A stretch of 64,000 bases of DNA from Polaromonas sp. (GCF_030680935.1 NZ_JAUXUP010000059.1:1-64000), one strand, 5' to 3'; positions 1 to 7,627 are shown, numbered from the stretch's first letter. Program-made: numbers and translations. The notes: generated from the sequence alone by a model not told the origin.

Positions 1-66
1 CGCGTCGGGTGTGGCGCCTGCGTGCAGCGCCAGCGTGTCGAAGCCCGGGTCAGAGTAGCCAGACAT
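1..66 (-). CDS. metY: O-acetylhomoserine sulfhydrylase, N-terminal fragment
   Basis: Only the first 22 codons are present before the left edge. The peptide contains GFDTLALHAGA, which is the usual N-terminus of O-acetylhomoserine aminocarboxypropyltransferase, the PLP enzyme that makes homocysteine from O-acetylhomoserine and sulfide. A GGAGA ribosome-binding site lies just upstream of the ATG. It is divergent from the CBS-domain gene. The family call rests on a short stretch and the catalytic domain is outside the window. Confidence 0.72.
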   Translation of the reverse strand, partial: MSGYSDPGFDTLALHAGATPDA

Positions 67-235
67 GGTGTCTCCAGAAAATGGCGGAAGGGATAGACAA
101 AAACGGCGGCCAGCCTGAAACAACTTGAGGTGGCCTGCAAACGGATTGTGGGCTATATTTGAACTGAATTTTCCGCCGGGCGGCACCGGGGAAGAACCTG
201 CAGACTGCCGAGACAAATTCCTGAAGGAGCGCCCC

Positions 236-700
236 ATGAAAGTCCTTGATATCCTGCGCGTCAAAGGCAACACCCTTTATACCGTCCATTCTGACGAACC
301 ACTGGCCAAGGCGGCGCAGATCATGGCCGAAAAAGACATTGGTTCACTGGTGGTGATGGAGCACGGCGACCTGGTCGGCATGTTGACCTTCCGCGAGGTG
401 ATTCTCTGCATCGTCAAAAATGGCGGCGAGATCGGCGGCACGCTGGTGCGCACGGCCATGGACGACGCGCCGCTGACCTGCACCCCCGACACCGAGATCG
501 ATGAAGTCCGCCGCATGATGCTGGGCCGGCATGCGCGCTACATGCCGGTGCTGAACAAAAAAGTGCTTGAGGGTGTGATCTCGTTTTACGACGTGGCCAA
601 GGCGGTGGTCGATGGCCAGAACTTCGAGAACAAGATGCTCAAGGCCTATATCCGGGATTGGCCTTCTGAAGAAGACGAGACGCCAGAGACCAAGCTCTGA
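236..700 (+). CDS. CBS-domain pair protein
   Basis: This 154-residue soluble protein consists almost entirely of two CBS motifs, roughly residues 8-60 and 72-130. CBS pairs bind adenosine nucleotides and often act as stand-alone energy sensors. The start is the ATG after AAGGAGC, which gives MKVLDILRVKG, the usual beginning for this family; an in-frame upstream ATG at 125 lacks a ribosome-binding site. No enzymatic domain is attached, so the regulated partner is unknown. It converges on phaZ, and a dispersed repeat lies between the two genes. Confidence 0.88.
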   Translation: MKVLDILRVKGNTLYTVHSDEPLAKAAQIMAEKDIGSLVVMEHGDLVGMLTFREVILCIVKNGGEIGGTLVRTAMDDAPLTCTPDTEIDEVRRMMLGRHARYMPVLNKKVLEGVISFYDVAKAVVDGQNFENKMLKAYIRDWPSEEDETPETKL

Positions 701-720
701 GGCATGGCCTCTGTCCGAAT

Positions 721-771
721 TTTGCTATAAATTCAGTAGCTGCCTACGCCCGGCAGCAAAGGGCTGGCGGC
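721..771 (-). repeat. Dispersed AGCTAT/ATAGC element, copy a
   Basis: On the minus strand this reads as a CCCTTTG-type segment, then GGCAGCTAC, a short AT-rich loop and ATAGC. It matches the copies at 7545, 15834, 31043 and 35224. It lies between the convergent CBS and phaZ genes. Confidence 0.7.
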
Positions 772-787
772 CAATTCGACTACAATT

Positions 788-2008
788 TTACCCCATGCTG
801 GCGTGAATCATCTCCCTGACCCGAGGGTAAATTTGCTGGTTCCACCTGCGCCCGCTGAACACGCCGTAATGCCCTACACCGGTCTGCACATGGTGGGTTT
901 TCATGAATGGCCGGATGCTGCTGCACAGGTCTTGCGCGGCCACCGTCTGCCCGACTGAACAGATATCGTCGCGCTCGCCCTCGACCGTCATCAGCGCGGT
1001 GCGGCGTATGGCGGCGGGGTTGACGATGCGGCCACGGTAGCTGAGTTTGCCGAGCGCCAGGTCGTAGGTCTGGAACACCTTCTCGACCGTTTCCAGGTAA
1101 AACTCGGCCGGCAGGTCGTTGACCGCCAGGTACTCGTCGTAAAACAGGCGGATCACATTGGCCTTGTCCACGTCGCCATCGACCAGGTGCTGGTACATGT
1201 CCTTGAAGGATTTTTTGTGCCGGTCCAGGTTCATGCTTAAAAACGCGCTGAGCTGCACAAAGCCCGGGTACACGCGGCGCATGTAGCCTGCGTGCGGCAG
1301 CGGTACGTGGCTGATCAGGTTTTTTTCAAACCACTCAATCGGTTTGCTGGTGGCCAGGGTATTGACGCCGGTCGGGTTGACGCGGCAATCGACCGGGCCG
1401 GCCATCAGGGTCAGGCTGCGCGGCTGGGCCGGGTCATCGTCTTCGGCCATGAGGGCGGTGGCGGCCAGCGCCGCCACGCAAGGCTGGCACACGGCAATGA
1501 CATGGGTGCCGGGGCCAATGGCCTGGGTGAAGCGGATCATGTGTTCTATGTAGTCGTCCAGGCTGAAGGGGCCGTGGCGCAGCGATACATCCCGTGCGTT
1601 GTGCCAGTCGGTGATGTACACATCGTGGTCCTGCAGCAAGGTGCGCACGGTTTCGCGCAGCAGCGTGGCAAAGTGGCCCGACAGCGGCGCCACCAGCAGC
1701 ACCGCAGGCTGGTGCGGCCTGTCAGCCGCTTCTTCTTTCTTGAAGCGCAACAGGGTGCCAAAAGGCAGGGACAGCACGGTTTCTTCGCTGACCGCCAGCT
1801 CGCGTTCGCCCAGGTGCACGCTTGTGATGCCGTAGGCCGGGCGTGAGTGGGTGACCCGCATGCGCGAAAAAACGTCCATCGAAGCCGACAGCTTGCGCAG
1901 CAAGCTGCCTTCCGTGCGCCCCAGCCAGAAGGCGGCGCTGCCGCTTTGCGCCAACAGGCGAAGCGGGGACATCAGGTCGGACTGGAGCTGGTAAGCCTGG
2001 TAAAGCAT
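788..2008 (-). CDS. phaZ: Intracellular polyhydroxyalkanoate (PHB) depolymerase
   Basis: The 406-residue product starts MLYQAYQLQSDLM, the classic N-terminus of PhaZ enzymes that mobilise amorphous storage PHB granules in the cytoplasm. There is no signal peptide, as expected for the intracellular class. The motif AVCQPC near residue 174 matches the cysteine nucleophile that replaces the lipase-box serine in Ralstonia PhaZ1. GERDD and GVGHYGVFSG near the C-terminus supply the likely Asp and His of the triad. The start at 2008 is preceded by AGGA; in-frame ATGs further upstream have no such support. The gst gene is divergent. Confidence 0.9.
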   Translation of the reverse strand: MLYQAYQLQSDLMSPLRLLAQSGSAAFWLGRTEGSLLRKLSASMDVFSRMRVTHSRPAYGITSVHLGERELAVSEETVLSLPFGTLLRFKKEEAADRPHQPAVLLVAPLSGHFATLLRETVRTLLQDHDVYITDWHNARDVSLRHGPFSLDDYIEHMIRFTQAIGPGTHVIAVCQPCVAALAATALMAEDDDPAQPRSLTLMAGPVDCRVNPTGVNTLATSKPIEWFEKNLISHVPLPHAGYMRRVYPGFVQLSAFLSMNLDRHKKSFKDMYQHLVDGDVDKANVIRLFYDEYLAVNDLPAEFYLETVEKVFQTYDLALGKLSYRGRIVNPAAIRRTALMTVEGERDDICSVGQTVAAQDLCSSIRPFMKTHHVQTGVGHYGVFSGRRWNQQIYPRVREMIHASMG

Positions 2009-2162
2009 GGGAGTCCTGGCGTGAGCGGGCTTTTGGCCGATACCCGGGTGCAGGCAAGTTACGGGCCAATCCGCGCATGGGAGCAGTTGGCACAGGGCTT
2101 GCGGAGAGCTGGCACCTCCCTGCGGCAGCGGGGCACTTCTTTTCGCCTTCAGGAGTAGCGCC

Positions 2163-2819
2163 ATGGCCAAAGCCGTCTTGACGATCAGCAGCAAAAACTA
2201 CGGCGCCTGGGCCCTGCGCGGATGGCTGATGGTCAAATTTGCCGGTCTGGAGTTTGAAGAAAAAGTGATTTCCCCCGACGACCCGGCGATGAAGGCCGAG
2301 ATGCTGCTGCTCGCGCCTTCCATGCTGGTGCCATCGCTGCAGCATGGCGGCGTGAAGGTTTGGGACACCCTGGCGATTGCCGAATACCTCAACGAAATCA
2401 AACCCAAAGCCGGCCTGTTGCCAGCCGAGGTGAAAGCCCGCGCCCATTGCCGCGCCATCTGCGGCGAGATGCATTCAGGCTTTTCGTCCATGCGCTCTTC
2501 GCTGCCCATGAACCTCAAGGCGCACTTTCCCAACTTCAAGATATGGTCACGCGCGCAGGCCGACATCGACCGCGTGCTGGAGATCTGGAAAGAATGCCTG
2601 GCGAGCTACGGCGGGCCTTATCTGTTTGGCAAGCAGCCCTGTGTGGCCGACGCCATGTACGCGCCGGTGGTGACACGTTTCCTGACTTACGACGTGGCGC
2701 TGGACAAAAGCGCTACCGCTTATTGCAAGCGCATCATGGAACTGCCCGCGATGAAAGAGTGGGTGGCCGCCGCGAAAAAAGAGCCGGACGATATTGACGA
2801 GCTGGACGCGGAATTTTGA
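2163..2819 (+). CDS. Glutathione S-transferase family protein
   Basis: This 218-residue protein has an N-terminal thioredoxin-like glutathione-binding domain (residues 1-80). It contains the cis-proline segment MLVPSL and the following DTLAIAEYL, where family members carry the E/D-S/T pair that contacts the glutathione gamma-glutamyl group. An all-helical C-terminal domain follows. AGGAGTAGCGCC precedes the ATG. The substrate cannot be told from sequence. Its stop codon abuts one arm of a long GC-rich inverted repeat. Confidence 0.87.
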   Translation: MAKAVLTISSKNYGAWALRGWLMVKFAGLEFEEKVISPDDPAMKAEMLLLAPSMLVPSLQHGGVKVWDTLAIAEYLNEIKPKAGLLPAEVKARAHCRAICGEMHSGFSSMRSSLPMNLKAHFPNFKIWSRAQADIDRVLEIWKECLASYGGPYLFGKQPCVADAMYAPVVTRFLTYDVALDKSATAYCKRIMELPAMKEWVAAAKKEPDDIDELDAEF

Positions 2820-2911
2820 ACACCCCCATTCAGGCTCACTGCGTGTAGCCTGTTTCCCCCTTGCAGGGGGCGGCGCCTGCGGCCCGGCAGAGCCGGTTCC
2901 GCGGCCCCCGC
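2820..2911. repeat. GC-rich gene-end repeat, left arm
   Basis: It begins immediately after the gst stop codon and contains CTCACTGCGTGTAGC, a C/G-run hairpin and GGCAGAGCCGG. The reverse complement of 2974-3061 carries the same blocks in the same order, so the two arms form an imperfect inverted repeat with a spacer of about 60 bp. Confidence 0.8.
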
Positions 2912-2973
2912 TGGAAGGGGGCTTTGGCGTATGAACGACTAAACAGTCTGAGTCTTATTCAAGCAGGGGCCGC

Positions 2974-3061
2974 AGGTCCGGCTATGCCGGCCTGCAGGCG
3001 CAGCGGCCCCCTTGGGGGGCAGGGCGCTACACGCAGTGAGCAACCGTGGGGGCTCTATCTA
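2974..3061. repeat. GC-rich gene-end repeat, right arm
   Basis: This is the inverted partner of 2820-2911. It ends in GGGGGCTCTATCTA, so on the minus strand it begins with the TAG stop codon of the cupin gene. The same TAGATAGAGCC boundary recurs at 24994 at the end of a TRAP permease gene. Confidence 0.8.
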
Positions 3062-3478
3062 CCAGGGGGTGGGTGGCGGAATCTCGCAAACCGGCTCAAC
3101 ATCAATTGACGTGAAATCCGCTGGCGAAACAATCTCGAGGTACTCCATGTCGGGCGAATAGTCGAACAGGCAATGCTTGATGCCCGGGCGCTGGTGCACC
3201 ACGTCACCGGCTTCGACCAGGGTTTCCTTGTCCTCGTACATGAAACGCGCCCAGCCCTTGAGCATGTACACAATCTGGAAGTCCGCCTCATGCCGGTGCC
3301 AGCCCGTGCCTGTTTCTGGTGCCATGTTCGCCTTGACAAGGTGCGCGATTACTTTTCCGCGTGTCGCCTCGGTTATGCCCAAATCGCGGTAAAGAAAAAA
3401 GTCGCGCAAACCGCCAGACACGAAGGGCGTGTCACCGGGTTTGACGTGGGAGAAGGTGGTGTTGGTGCGGTCCAGCAT
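3059..3478 (-). CDS. Cupin-domain protein
   Basis: This 139-residue single-domain beta-barrel has the cupin metal site GWHRHEADFQIVYML, which supplies the two His and the Glu of motif 1, and a second motif around PGIKHCLFDY. Such small cupins include isomerases, dioxygenases and binding proteins; nothing here picks a substrate. The start at 3478 follows AAGGAGC. The TAG stop belongs to the shared GC-rich repeat, so the last codons border repeat sequence. Confidence 0.85.
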   Translation of the reverse strand: MLDRTNTTFSHVKPGDTPFVSGGLRDFFLYRDLGITEATRGKVIAHLVKANMAPETGTGWHRHEADFQIVYMLKGWARFMYEDKETLVEAGDVVHQRPGIKHCLFDYSPDMEYLEIVSPADFTSIDVEPVCEIPPPTPW

Positions 3479-3760
3479 GGGGTGCTCCTTGGTGCGGTGC
3501 AGCGTTGAGGAAATGCTGCACTGCGGCAAGCAGGAAGTGTTCCAGGAAAACGACGCTCCGCCTGGTTGGGCAACGCTCTTGATGCCCGACGCCGCCTAAA
3601 ATCAAGAACGGCACTGCCGGGTTTTGCGTTTGTTCTATACCTGTATAAATTCATGACCGATTTCCGCAAAGCCAATAAAGGCGCCTGTTTCAAAGGAATG
3701 GCATGTCCAGAATATCGAGCAGAGGCCAGTTTGTAGAGCAGGATTTGCTCCATACATTAA
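3479..3760. other. Non-coding stretch left of the cassette array
   Basis: No convincing gene is present. G+C drops towards the right end. It holds a LexA-like half-site CTGTATAAATTC at 3641 and ends in the sequence bordering GTTAGGC. In a complete integron, intI and attI would be expected in this position, but no integrase reading frame is seen. Confidence 0.5.
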
Positions 3761-3767
3761 GTTAGGC
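3761..3767 (+). other. Possible attI/attC core site (GTTAGGC) at the left end of the cassette array
   Basis: GTTAGGC matches the integron core GTTRRRY exactly and lies 38 bp before the first cassette gene. No RYYYAAC partner box was found within the usual distance upstream, which fits an attI-type junction or a decayed attC. Confidence 0.5.
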
Positions 3768-3805
3768 GTCGCCAAATCCCCAGCATTACCCCGCAAAGCA
3801 TCGCT

Positions 3806-4231
3806 ATGAAGCCCCACAACGCAATCTCCCTCCTCCTCGCCATTTTGCTTCCACTGGCCAGCGCGGCTCAAGACAAGTGCACTGCCCAGGGTCAGGCAGA
3901 GCAGCTTCGTATTGAGCGGGAATTTGTGGCCCAGCGTCCTGAGAAGGGTGACAAGACCGCAGAGCAAATCTGGTCGAAAAATCTAAATGCTGCACTTGCG
4001 GCCGCTGCGAAACAAGTCGAAGACTGCACACGGGCGAGCAAGCCAAAGCCTTCACCCGCGGCCACAGCGAAAGTCGATGAATGCCTGGCCGGTGTACGAC
4101 GCCGCGGAGACGACCTACAACAGCGATACAAGGGGCGGACTCTTACGTTTCAAGAGCAGACCACTTTGAGAGGCGAGGAGCAACGCCTACAAGACGAGTA
4201 CATGTCATGCACAAGAACAGTCGCTCGGTAG
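3806..4231 (+). CDS. Secreted cassette protein of unknown function
   Basis: This 141-residue protein has a clear signal peptide (hydrophobic SLLLAILLPLASAAQ, cleavage around residue 21). The mature part is charged and Gln/Arg-rich, probably helical, with four cysteines (in DKC, EDC, DEC and MSC) that could form two disulfides in the periplasm. I do not recognise the family. It is the first gene of the proposed cassette array, lying between the GTTAGGC core and the first attC-like palindrome. Base composition is lower in G+C than the flanking genes. Confidence 0.7.
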   Translation: MKPHNAISLLLAILLPLASAAQDKCTAQGQAEQLRIEREFVAQRPEKGDKTAEQIWSKNLNAALAAAAKQVEDCTRASKPKPSPAATAKVDECLAGVRRRGDDLQQRYKGRTLTFQEQTTLRGEEQRLQDEYMSCTRTVAR

Positions 4232-4247
4232 CAGCACTCGCGGCGAC

Positions 4248-4335
4248 GCCTAACGGGGTCGGCCCACACGGACACACAGCAGCAGGTTGCCGCTTCGCGG
4301 CGCTTGCTGTGCGCCGGTAGCCTCCAACGTTAAAC
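4248..4335 (+). other. attC-like recombination site 1
   Basis: It starts with GCCTAAC (consensus RYYYAAC) and ends with GTTAAAC (consensus GTTRRRY), 88 bp apart. In between, CACAGCA pairs with TGCTGTG and GCCGC with GCGGC around a TTC loop. This is the box-palindrome-box layout of integron attC (59-base) elements. It starts 16 bp after the stop of the first small gene. Confidence 0.82.
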
Positions 4336-4345
4336 CGCACAGTCC

Positions 4346-4633
4346 ATGGCAGAAACAACGCCAATGCTTATCAACTGCGGCCCACACGGGGAGCGCGTAG
4401 CGACTGTCGTTTGTCAGCACCTGTTGGACGCCGCGAAGCTGTCACCTGCTGGGTTCGTTGAGAACTCGTCCGATCCTGCCGATCTCCAAGCCTGGTGCCA
4501 TGCGTGTGAAGAGAAATTCCTGGCTGAAGGCGAGATGACCGAGGCCTTCAAGGAATTCAATGGAATGACAATTGTCTGTATCGAGTGTTTTGCGGGAATC
4601 AAATCTTGGCACACCATTCCGGCAGAGCAATAG
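4346..4633 (+). CDS. Cys-rich cassette protein of unknown function
   Basis: The 95-residue product has no signal peptide or membrane segment. It carries CGPHGE, VVCQHL, WCHACEE and CIECF, a spacing of Cys and His that suggests one or two bound metal ions. I do not recognise a named family. The ATG lies 10 bp after the core of attC site 1 and the stop lies 20 bp before attC site 2, as expected for a single-gene integron cassette. There is no convincing ribosome-binding site. Confidence 0.7.
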   Translation: MAETTPMLINCGPHGERVATVVCQHLLDAAKLSPAGFVENSSDPADLQAWCHACEEKFLAEGEMTEAFKEFNGMTIVCIECFAGIKSWHTIPAEQ

Positions 4634-4652
4634 ATTTGGGTGAAGCGGTGCG

Positions 4653-4739
4653 GTTTAACATGGCAATCAACACGGACCCACAACAACAGGAGGCAGCTTT
4701 GCCGCAAGTTGTTTTGGTCCGATCGTCTTCACGTTACGC
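4653..4739 (+). other. attC-like recombination site 2
   Basis: The boxes are GTTTAAC on the left and GTTACGC on the right, 87 bp apart. Inner pairs are CGGACC with GGTCCG, ACAAC with GTTGT, and GGCA with TGCC. The segment CAACACGGACC is shared with site 3, and CACACGGAC in site 1 is close to it. Confidence 0.8.
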
Positions 4740-4745
4740 ATCACA

Positions 4746-5072
4746 ATGAAGCTCACACAGATCAAAGCTCTCCAGCGCACCTGCAAGGCGGCATTCATGG
4801 TCGCGATGGTCTGCTTCGTTTTACTTGGGGTTCAACCGCTGCTCCTTTCCAACTCCTTCGGTACGGTGGCACTTGCGGGTGCACTTGCCAGCTTCTTTGC
4901 CGCACTCTTTTTGCTTGGTGCGATTGTTTCTGCAAAGTGTCCCGCCTGTAAGAGGCCTTTTGTGGGCTCAACTGTCGAAGACGGTGTCCCGACTGCCTCC
5001 CTGTTCACCGTGAACTGTATGTATTGTGGTTTTCCGACTCACTGTATGCCGTCTGCGGAAGAGACAAAGTGA
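4746..5072 (+). CDS. Membrane cassette protein with zinc-ribbon-like tail
   Basis: This 108-residue protein has two predicted transmembrane helices (about residues 15-33 and 38-62). A cytosolic or periplasmic tail follows with CPACKRPF and CMYCGF, a CxxC...CxxC arrangement typical of zinc ribbons. No family is recognised. It lies between attC sites 2 and 3 and is the third gene of the proposed cassette array. The ATG is 7 bp after the attC 2 core. Confidence 0.7.
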   Translation: MKLTQIKALQRTCKAAFMVAMVCFVLLGVQPLLLSNSFGTVALAGALASFFAALFLLGAIVSAKCPACKRPFVGSTVEDGVPTASLFTVNCMYCGFPTHCMPSAEETK

Positions 5073-5073
5073 G

Positions 5074-5163
5074 GCCCAACAGGGCCGTCAACACGGACCC
5101 TTCCGGGCGTCCGCCGGCTGCGCCGGCCCTTTCCGCAGTCGCCGCTTACGGCCAACGTTTGCG
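5074..5163 (+). other. attC-like recombination site 3 (last of the array)
   Basis: The left box GCCCAAC overlaps the end of the third cassette. The right box GTTTGCG keeps only the invariant GTT. Inner pairs are GGCCGT with ACGGCC and GCCGGC with GCCGGC around TGC. It contains CAACACGGACC like site 2. The aroC promoter begins about 50 bp downstream. Confidence 0.75.
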
Positions 5164-5211
5164 ATCAGTCCCGTAGTCCTGCCTTCTGGCCAAAGCCCCG
5201 ACCCCATCTGG

Positions 5212-5223
5212 GATAATCCCCCC
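5212..5223 (+). promoter_or_regulatory. aroC promoter, probable leaderless start
   Basis: The -10-like hexamer GATAAT, preceded by TG one base upstream (extended -10), ends 6 nt before the aroC ATG. The intervening bases are CCCCCC, with no Shine-Dalgarno sequence. Transcription would start at or next to the ATG. Confidence 0.6.
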
Positions 5224-6318
5224 ATGAGCGGCAACACCTTCGGCACACTATTCGCAGTCACCAACTTTGGTGAATCCCACGGCCCGGCCATTGGCTGTGT
5301 GATTGACGGCTGCCCGCCGGGCATGGCGCTGAATGAAGCCGACATCCAGGGTGACCTGGACCGGCGTCGTCCCGGCACCAGCAAGTATGTGACGCAGCGA
5401 AATGAACCCGATACCGTCGAAATCCTGTCTGGGGTGTACGTTGGCAAAACCACTGGCACGCCGATTTGCCTGTTGATCAAAAACACCGACCAGCGCAGCA
5501 AAGATTACGGCGACATCCTCAACACCTTCCGCCCCGGCCATGCCGACTACAGCTATTTGCAGAAGTACGGCATTCGGGACCCGCGCGGTGGTGGCAGGGC
5601 CTCGGCCCGGCTGACCGCGCCCATGGTGGCGGCGGGTGCGGTGGCCAAGAAGTGGTTGCTTGAAAAATACGGCACCAGTTTTCGCGGGTGCATGACCGAG
5701 GTGGGTGACATCGCGATCCCGTTCGAGTCCTGGGAACATGTGCCGAACAACCCGTTTTTTGCGCCAGTGGCCGATGTGTCCGCGCTGGAAACCTACATGG
5801 ACGGGCTGCGCAAGGCTGGCGACTCTTGCGGTGCGCGTATCCGTGTCACCGCCACCGGCATGCCGGTGGGCCTGGGCCAGCCATTGTTTGACAAGCTCGA
5901 CGCCGACATTGCCTTTGCCATGATGGGCATCAACGCGGTCAAGGGGGTAGAGATAGGCGCCGGGTTTGCCAGCGTGACGCAGCGCGGCTCCACCCATGGC
6001 GATTCGCTGTCGCCCGATGGTTTCAAATCAAACAACGCAGGCGGCGTGTTGGGCGGCATCAGCACCGGGCAAGATATTGAAGTGTCGATTGCCATCAAGC
6101 CGACCAGCTCCATCATCACGCCGCGCGAATCGATCGACATGGCGGGCCAGCCGACCTCGGTGGTGACCAAGGGCCGGCACGACCCCTGCGTGGGCATACG
6201 CGCCACACCGATTGCCGAAGCCATGCTGGCGCTGGTCGTGATGGAACACGCACTGCGGCATCGCGCGCAATGTGGTGACGTGGTGTCCCCGATGCAGGCC
6301 ATCAACGGGTCGGCTTGA
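5224..6318 (+). CDS. aroC: Chorismate synthase
   Basis: This is the final enzyme of the shikimate pathway; it eliminates phosphate from EPSP to form chorismate using reduced FMN. The 364-residue length is normal. Diagnostic segments are [18 protein letters not shown] at the N-terminus, [32 protein letters not shown] and [16 protein letters not shown]. The start at 5224 gives the canonical N-terminus MSGNTFG; an upstream in-frame ATG at 5026 would read through the third cassette and attC. An MFS permease follows 3 bp after the stop, so the two are probably co-transcribed. Confidence 0.97.
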   Translation: MSGNTFGTLFAVTNFGESHGPAIGCVIDGCPPGMALNEADIQGDLDRRRPGTSKYVTQRNEPDTVEILSGVYVGKTTGTPICLLIKNTDQRSKDYGDILNTFRPGHADYSYLQKYGIRDPRGGGRASARLTAPMVAAGAVAKKWLLEKYGTSFRGCMTEVGDIAIPFESWEHVPNNPFFAPVADVSALETYMDGLRKAGDSCGARIRVTATGMPVGLGQPLFDKLDADIAFAMMGINAVKGVEIGAGFASVTQRGSTHGDSLSPDGFKSNNAGGVLGGISTGQDIEVSIAIKPTSSIITPRESIDMAGQPTSVVTKGRHDPCVGIRATPIAEAMLALVVMEHALRHRAQCGDVVSPMQAINGSA

Positions 6319-6321
6319 CCG

Positions 6322-7533
6322 ATGGTTGAGGCAGCGCCGGCCACCAGCCGCCGCCAGCTGGTGCCGTTTGCCGCGTTGTCGGCCAGCTACTTCGCGCACA
6401 TCGGCTTTTTCAACCCCTATCTGCCGCTGTGGCTCAAGGATCTGGGCTTCAGCATTCTGGCGATCAGCCTGCTGACCTCGGTGCAGGCCGCCACGCGGCT
6501 GTTTGCGCCTTATGGATGGGGCGCCATCAGCGACCACACCGGTGAGCGTATCAAGCTGCTGCGTTACGGCGCCACCGTGGCGCTGGTGTCCTCGCTGGGC
6601 CTGTGGCTGGACTTTGACTCGACCTATGGCGTCTGGTGGCTCACGGCTGTGCTGCTGGTGATGTTCACCCACACCAGCTCCATGATGCCCATGAGCGAGG
6701 CGGCGATGGCGCATTTGATCAGCCAGGGCGGCGCGTTTGATGCCCGGCGTTACGGCCGAGTGCGTTTGTGGGGTTCGCTCGGCTTTCTGTTCACGGTGTT
6801 TGCGGCGGGCAGCTGGTTTGAGATTTTCGGCATGCGGCATTTCCCGGCCTGGACGTTTTTGTCCCTGCTGGCGGTGACCATCAGTGTCTGGTGGCTGCCC
6901 GACCTGAAAGAAGTGGCGTCGGCGCATGGCGACAAAGTGCCGGTGATGCCGATTCTTCGGCAGCGCGCAGTGCAGTGGTTTCTGGCCGCCGCATTTTTTC
7001 ATGTGATGGCGCACATCGGCATCTACATCTTTTTCTCGCTGTATCTGGACTCTATCGGCTACAGCAAAACCATGATTGGTGTGTTGTGGGCGGTGTCGGT
7101 GGTCATTGAGATTGGCTGGTTTTACACGCAGGGCCGCTGGCTGCCCAGGCTCAGCCTGACCGCCTGGCTGATTCTGTGCTCGGCGGCCATGGCGCTGCGC
7201 ATGGGCCTGACGGCCAGCTTTGCCCATGTGCTGTTGGTGCTGCTGTTTGCGCAGATGTTGCACGCGCTGACTTTTGCCACCCACCACACCGTGTGTATCG
7301 CGCTGCTGTCGCACCACTTTCCCGGGCGCCTGCGCGGCCGCGGCCAGGCGCTGTATGTGGTGGTGGCCTACGGCCTGCCGGGTGTGATCGGCGGGCTGGC
7401 CGGCGGGCTGCTCAGTTCAGCCTTTGGTCTGGTCAGTGTGTACTGGGCCTGCATGGTGATCAGTCTGCTGGCCACAGGCTGCGCTTTTGGGGCGTGGCGG
7501 CTGCAGCACGGCAAAAAGGCTGCTGCGGGCTAA
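6322..7533 (+). CDS. MFS transporter (MFS_1-like, HcaT/LacY-type)
   Basis: This 403-residue protein has about 12 hydrophobic helices. The N-terminal pattern AALSASYFAHIGFFNPYLPLWLKDLGFS followed by the loop-2/3 region GWGAISDHTGER is typical of the nucleoside/phenylpropionate permease-like branch of the major facilitator superfamily. The ATG is 3 bp after the aroC stop without its own clear ribosome-binding site, which suggests translational coupling. The substrate is not predictable from sequence; proximity to aroC hints at an aromatic acid but is weak evidence. Confidence 0.85.
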   Translation: MVEAAPATSRRQLVPFAALSASYFAHIGFFNPYLPLWLKDLGFSILAISLLTSVQAATRLFAPYGWGAISDHTGERIKLLRYGATVALVSSLGLWLDFDSTYGVWWLTAVLLVMFTHTSSMMPMSEAAMAHLISQGGAFDARRYGRVRLWGSLGFLFTVFAAGSWFEIFGMRHFPAWTFLSLLAVTISVWWLPDLKEVASAHGDKVPVMPILRQRAVQWFLAAAFFHVMAHIGIYIFFSLYLDSIGYSKTMIGVLWAVSVVIEIGWFYTQGRWLPRLSLTAWLILCSAAMALRMGLTASFAHVLLVLLFAQMLHALTFATHHTVCIALLSHHFPGRLRGRGQALYVVVAYGLPGVIGGLAGGLLSSAFGLVSVYWACMVISLLATGCAFGAWRLQHGKKAAAG

Positions 7534-7544
7534 AGCGTGATTTT

Positions 7545-7612
7545 GTTCAAGCGATTTATGCCTCTAGCCCCTATCTGGTATGCGTGAGCAGCTATACATT
7601 CAATAGCGAATC
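7545..7612 (+). repeat. Dispersed AGCTAT/ATAGC element, copy b
   Basis: It reads GCCTCTAGCCCC, then GCGTGAGCAGCTAT, seven AT-rich bases and ATAGC. It lies between the convergent MFS and EamA genes. GCTAT and ATAGC form a hairpin stem. Confidence 0.78.
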
Positions 7613-7627
7613 AAAAACGCGTGGGCC

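Noticed and set aside
3641-3656. LexA box in front of the cassette array
   Set aside because: Only the CTGT half matches; the other half reads ATGA rather than ACAG, so it is kept only as a weak hint.
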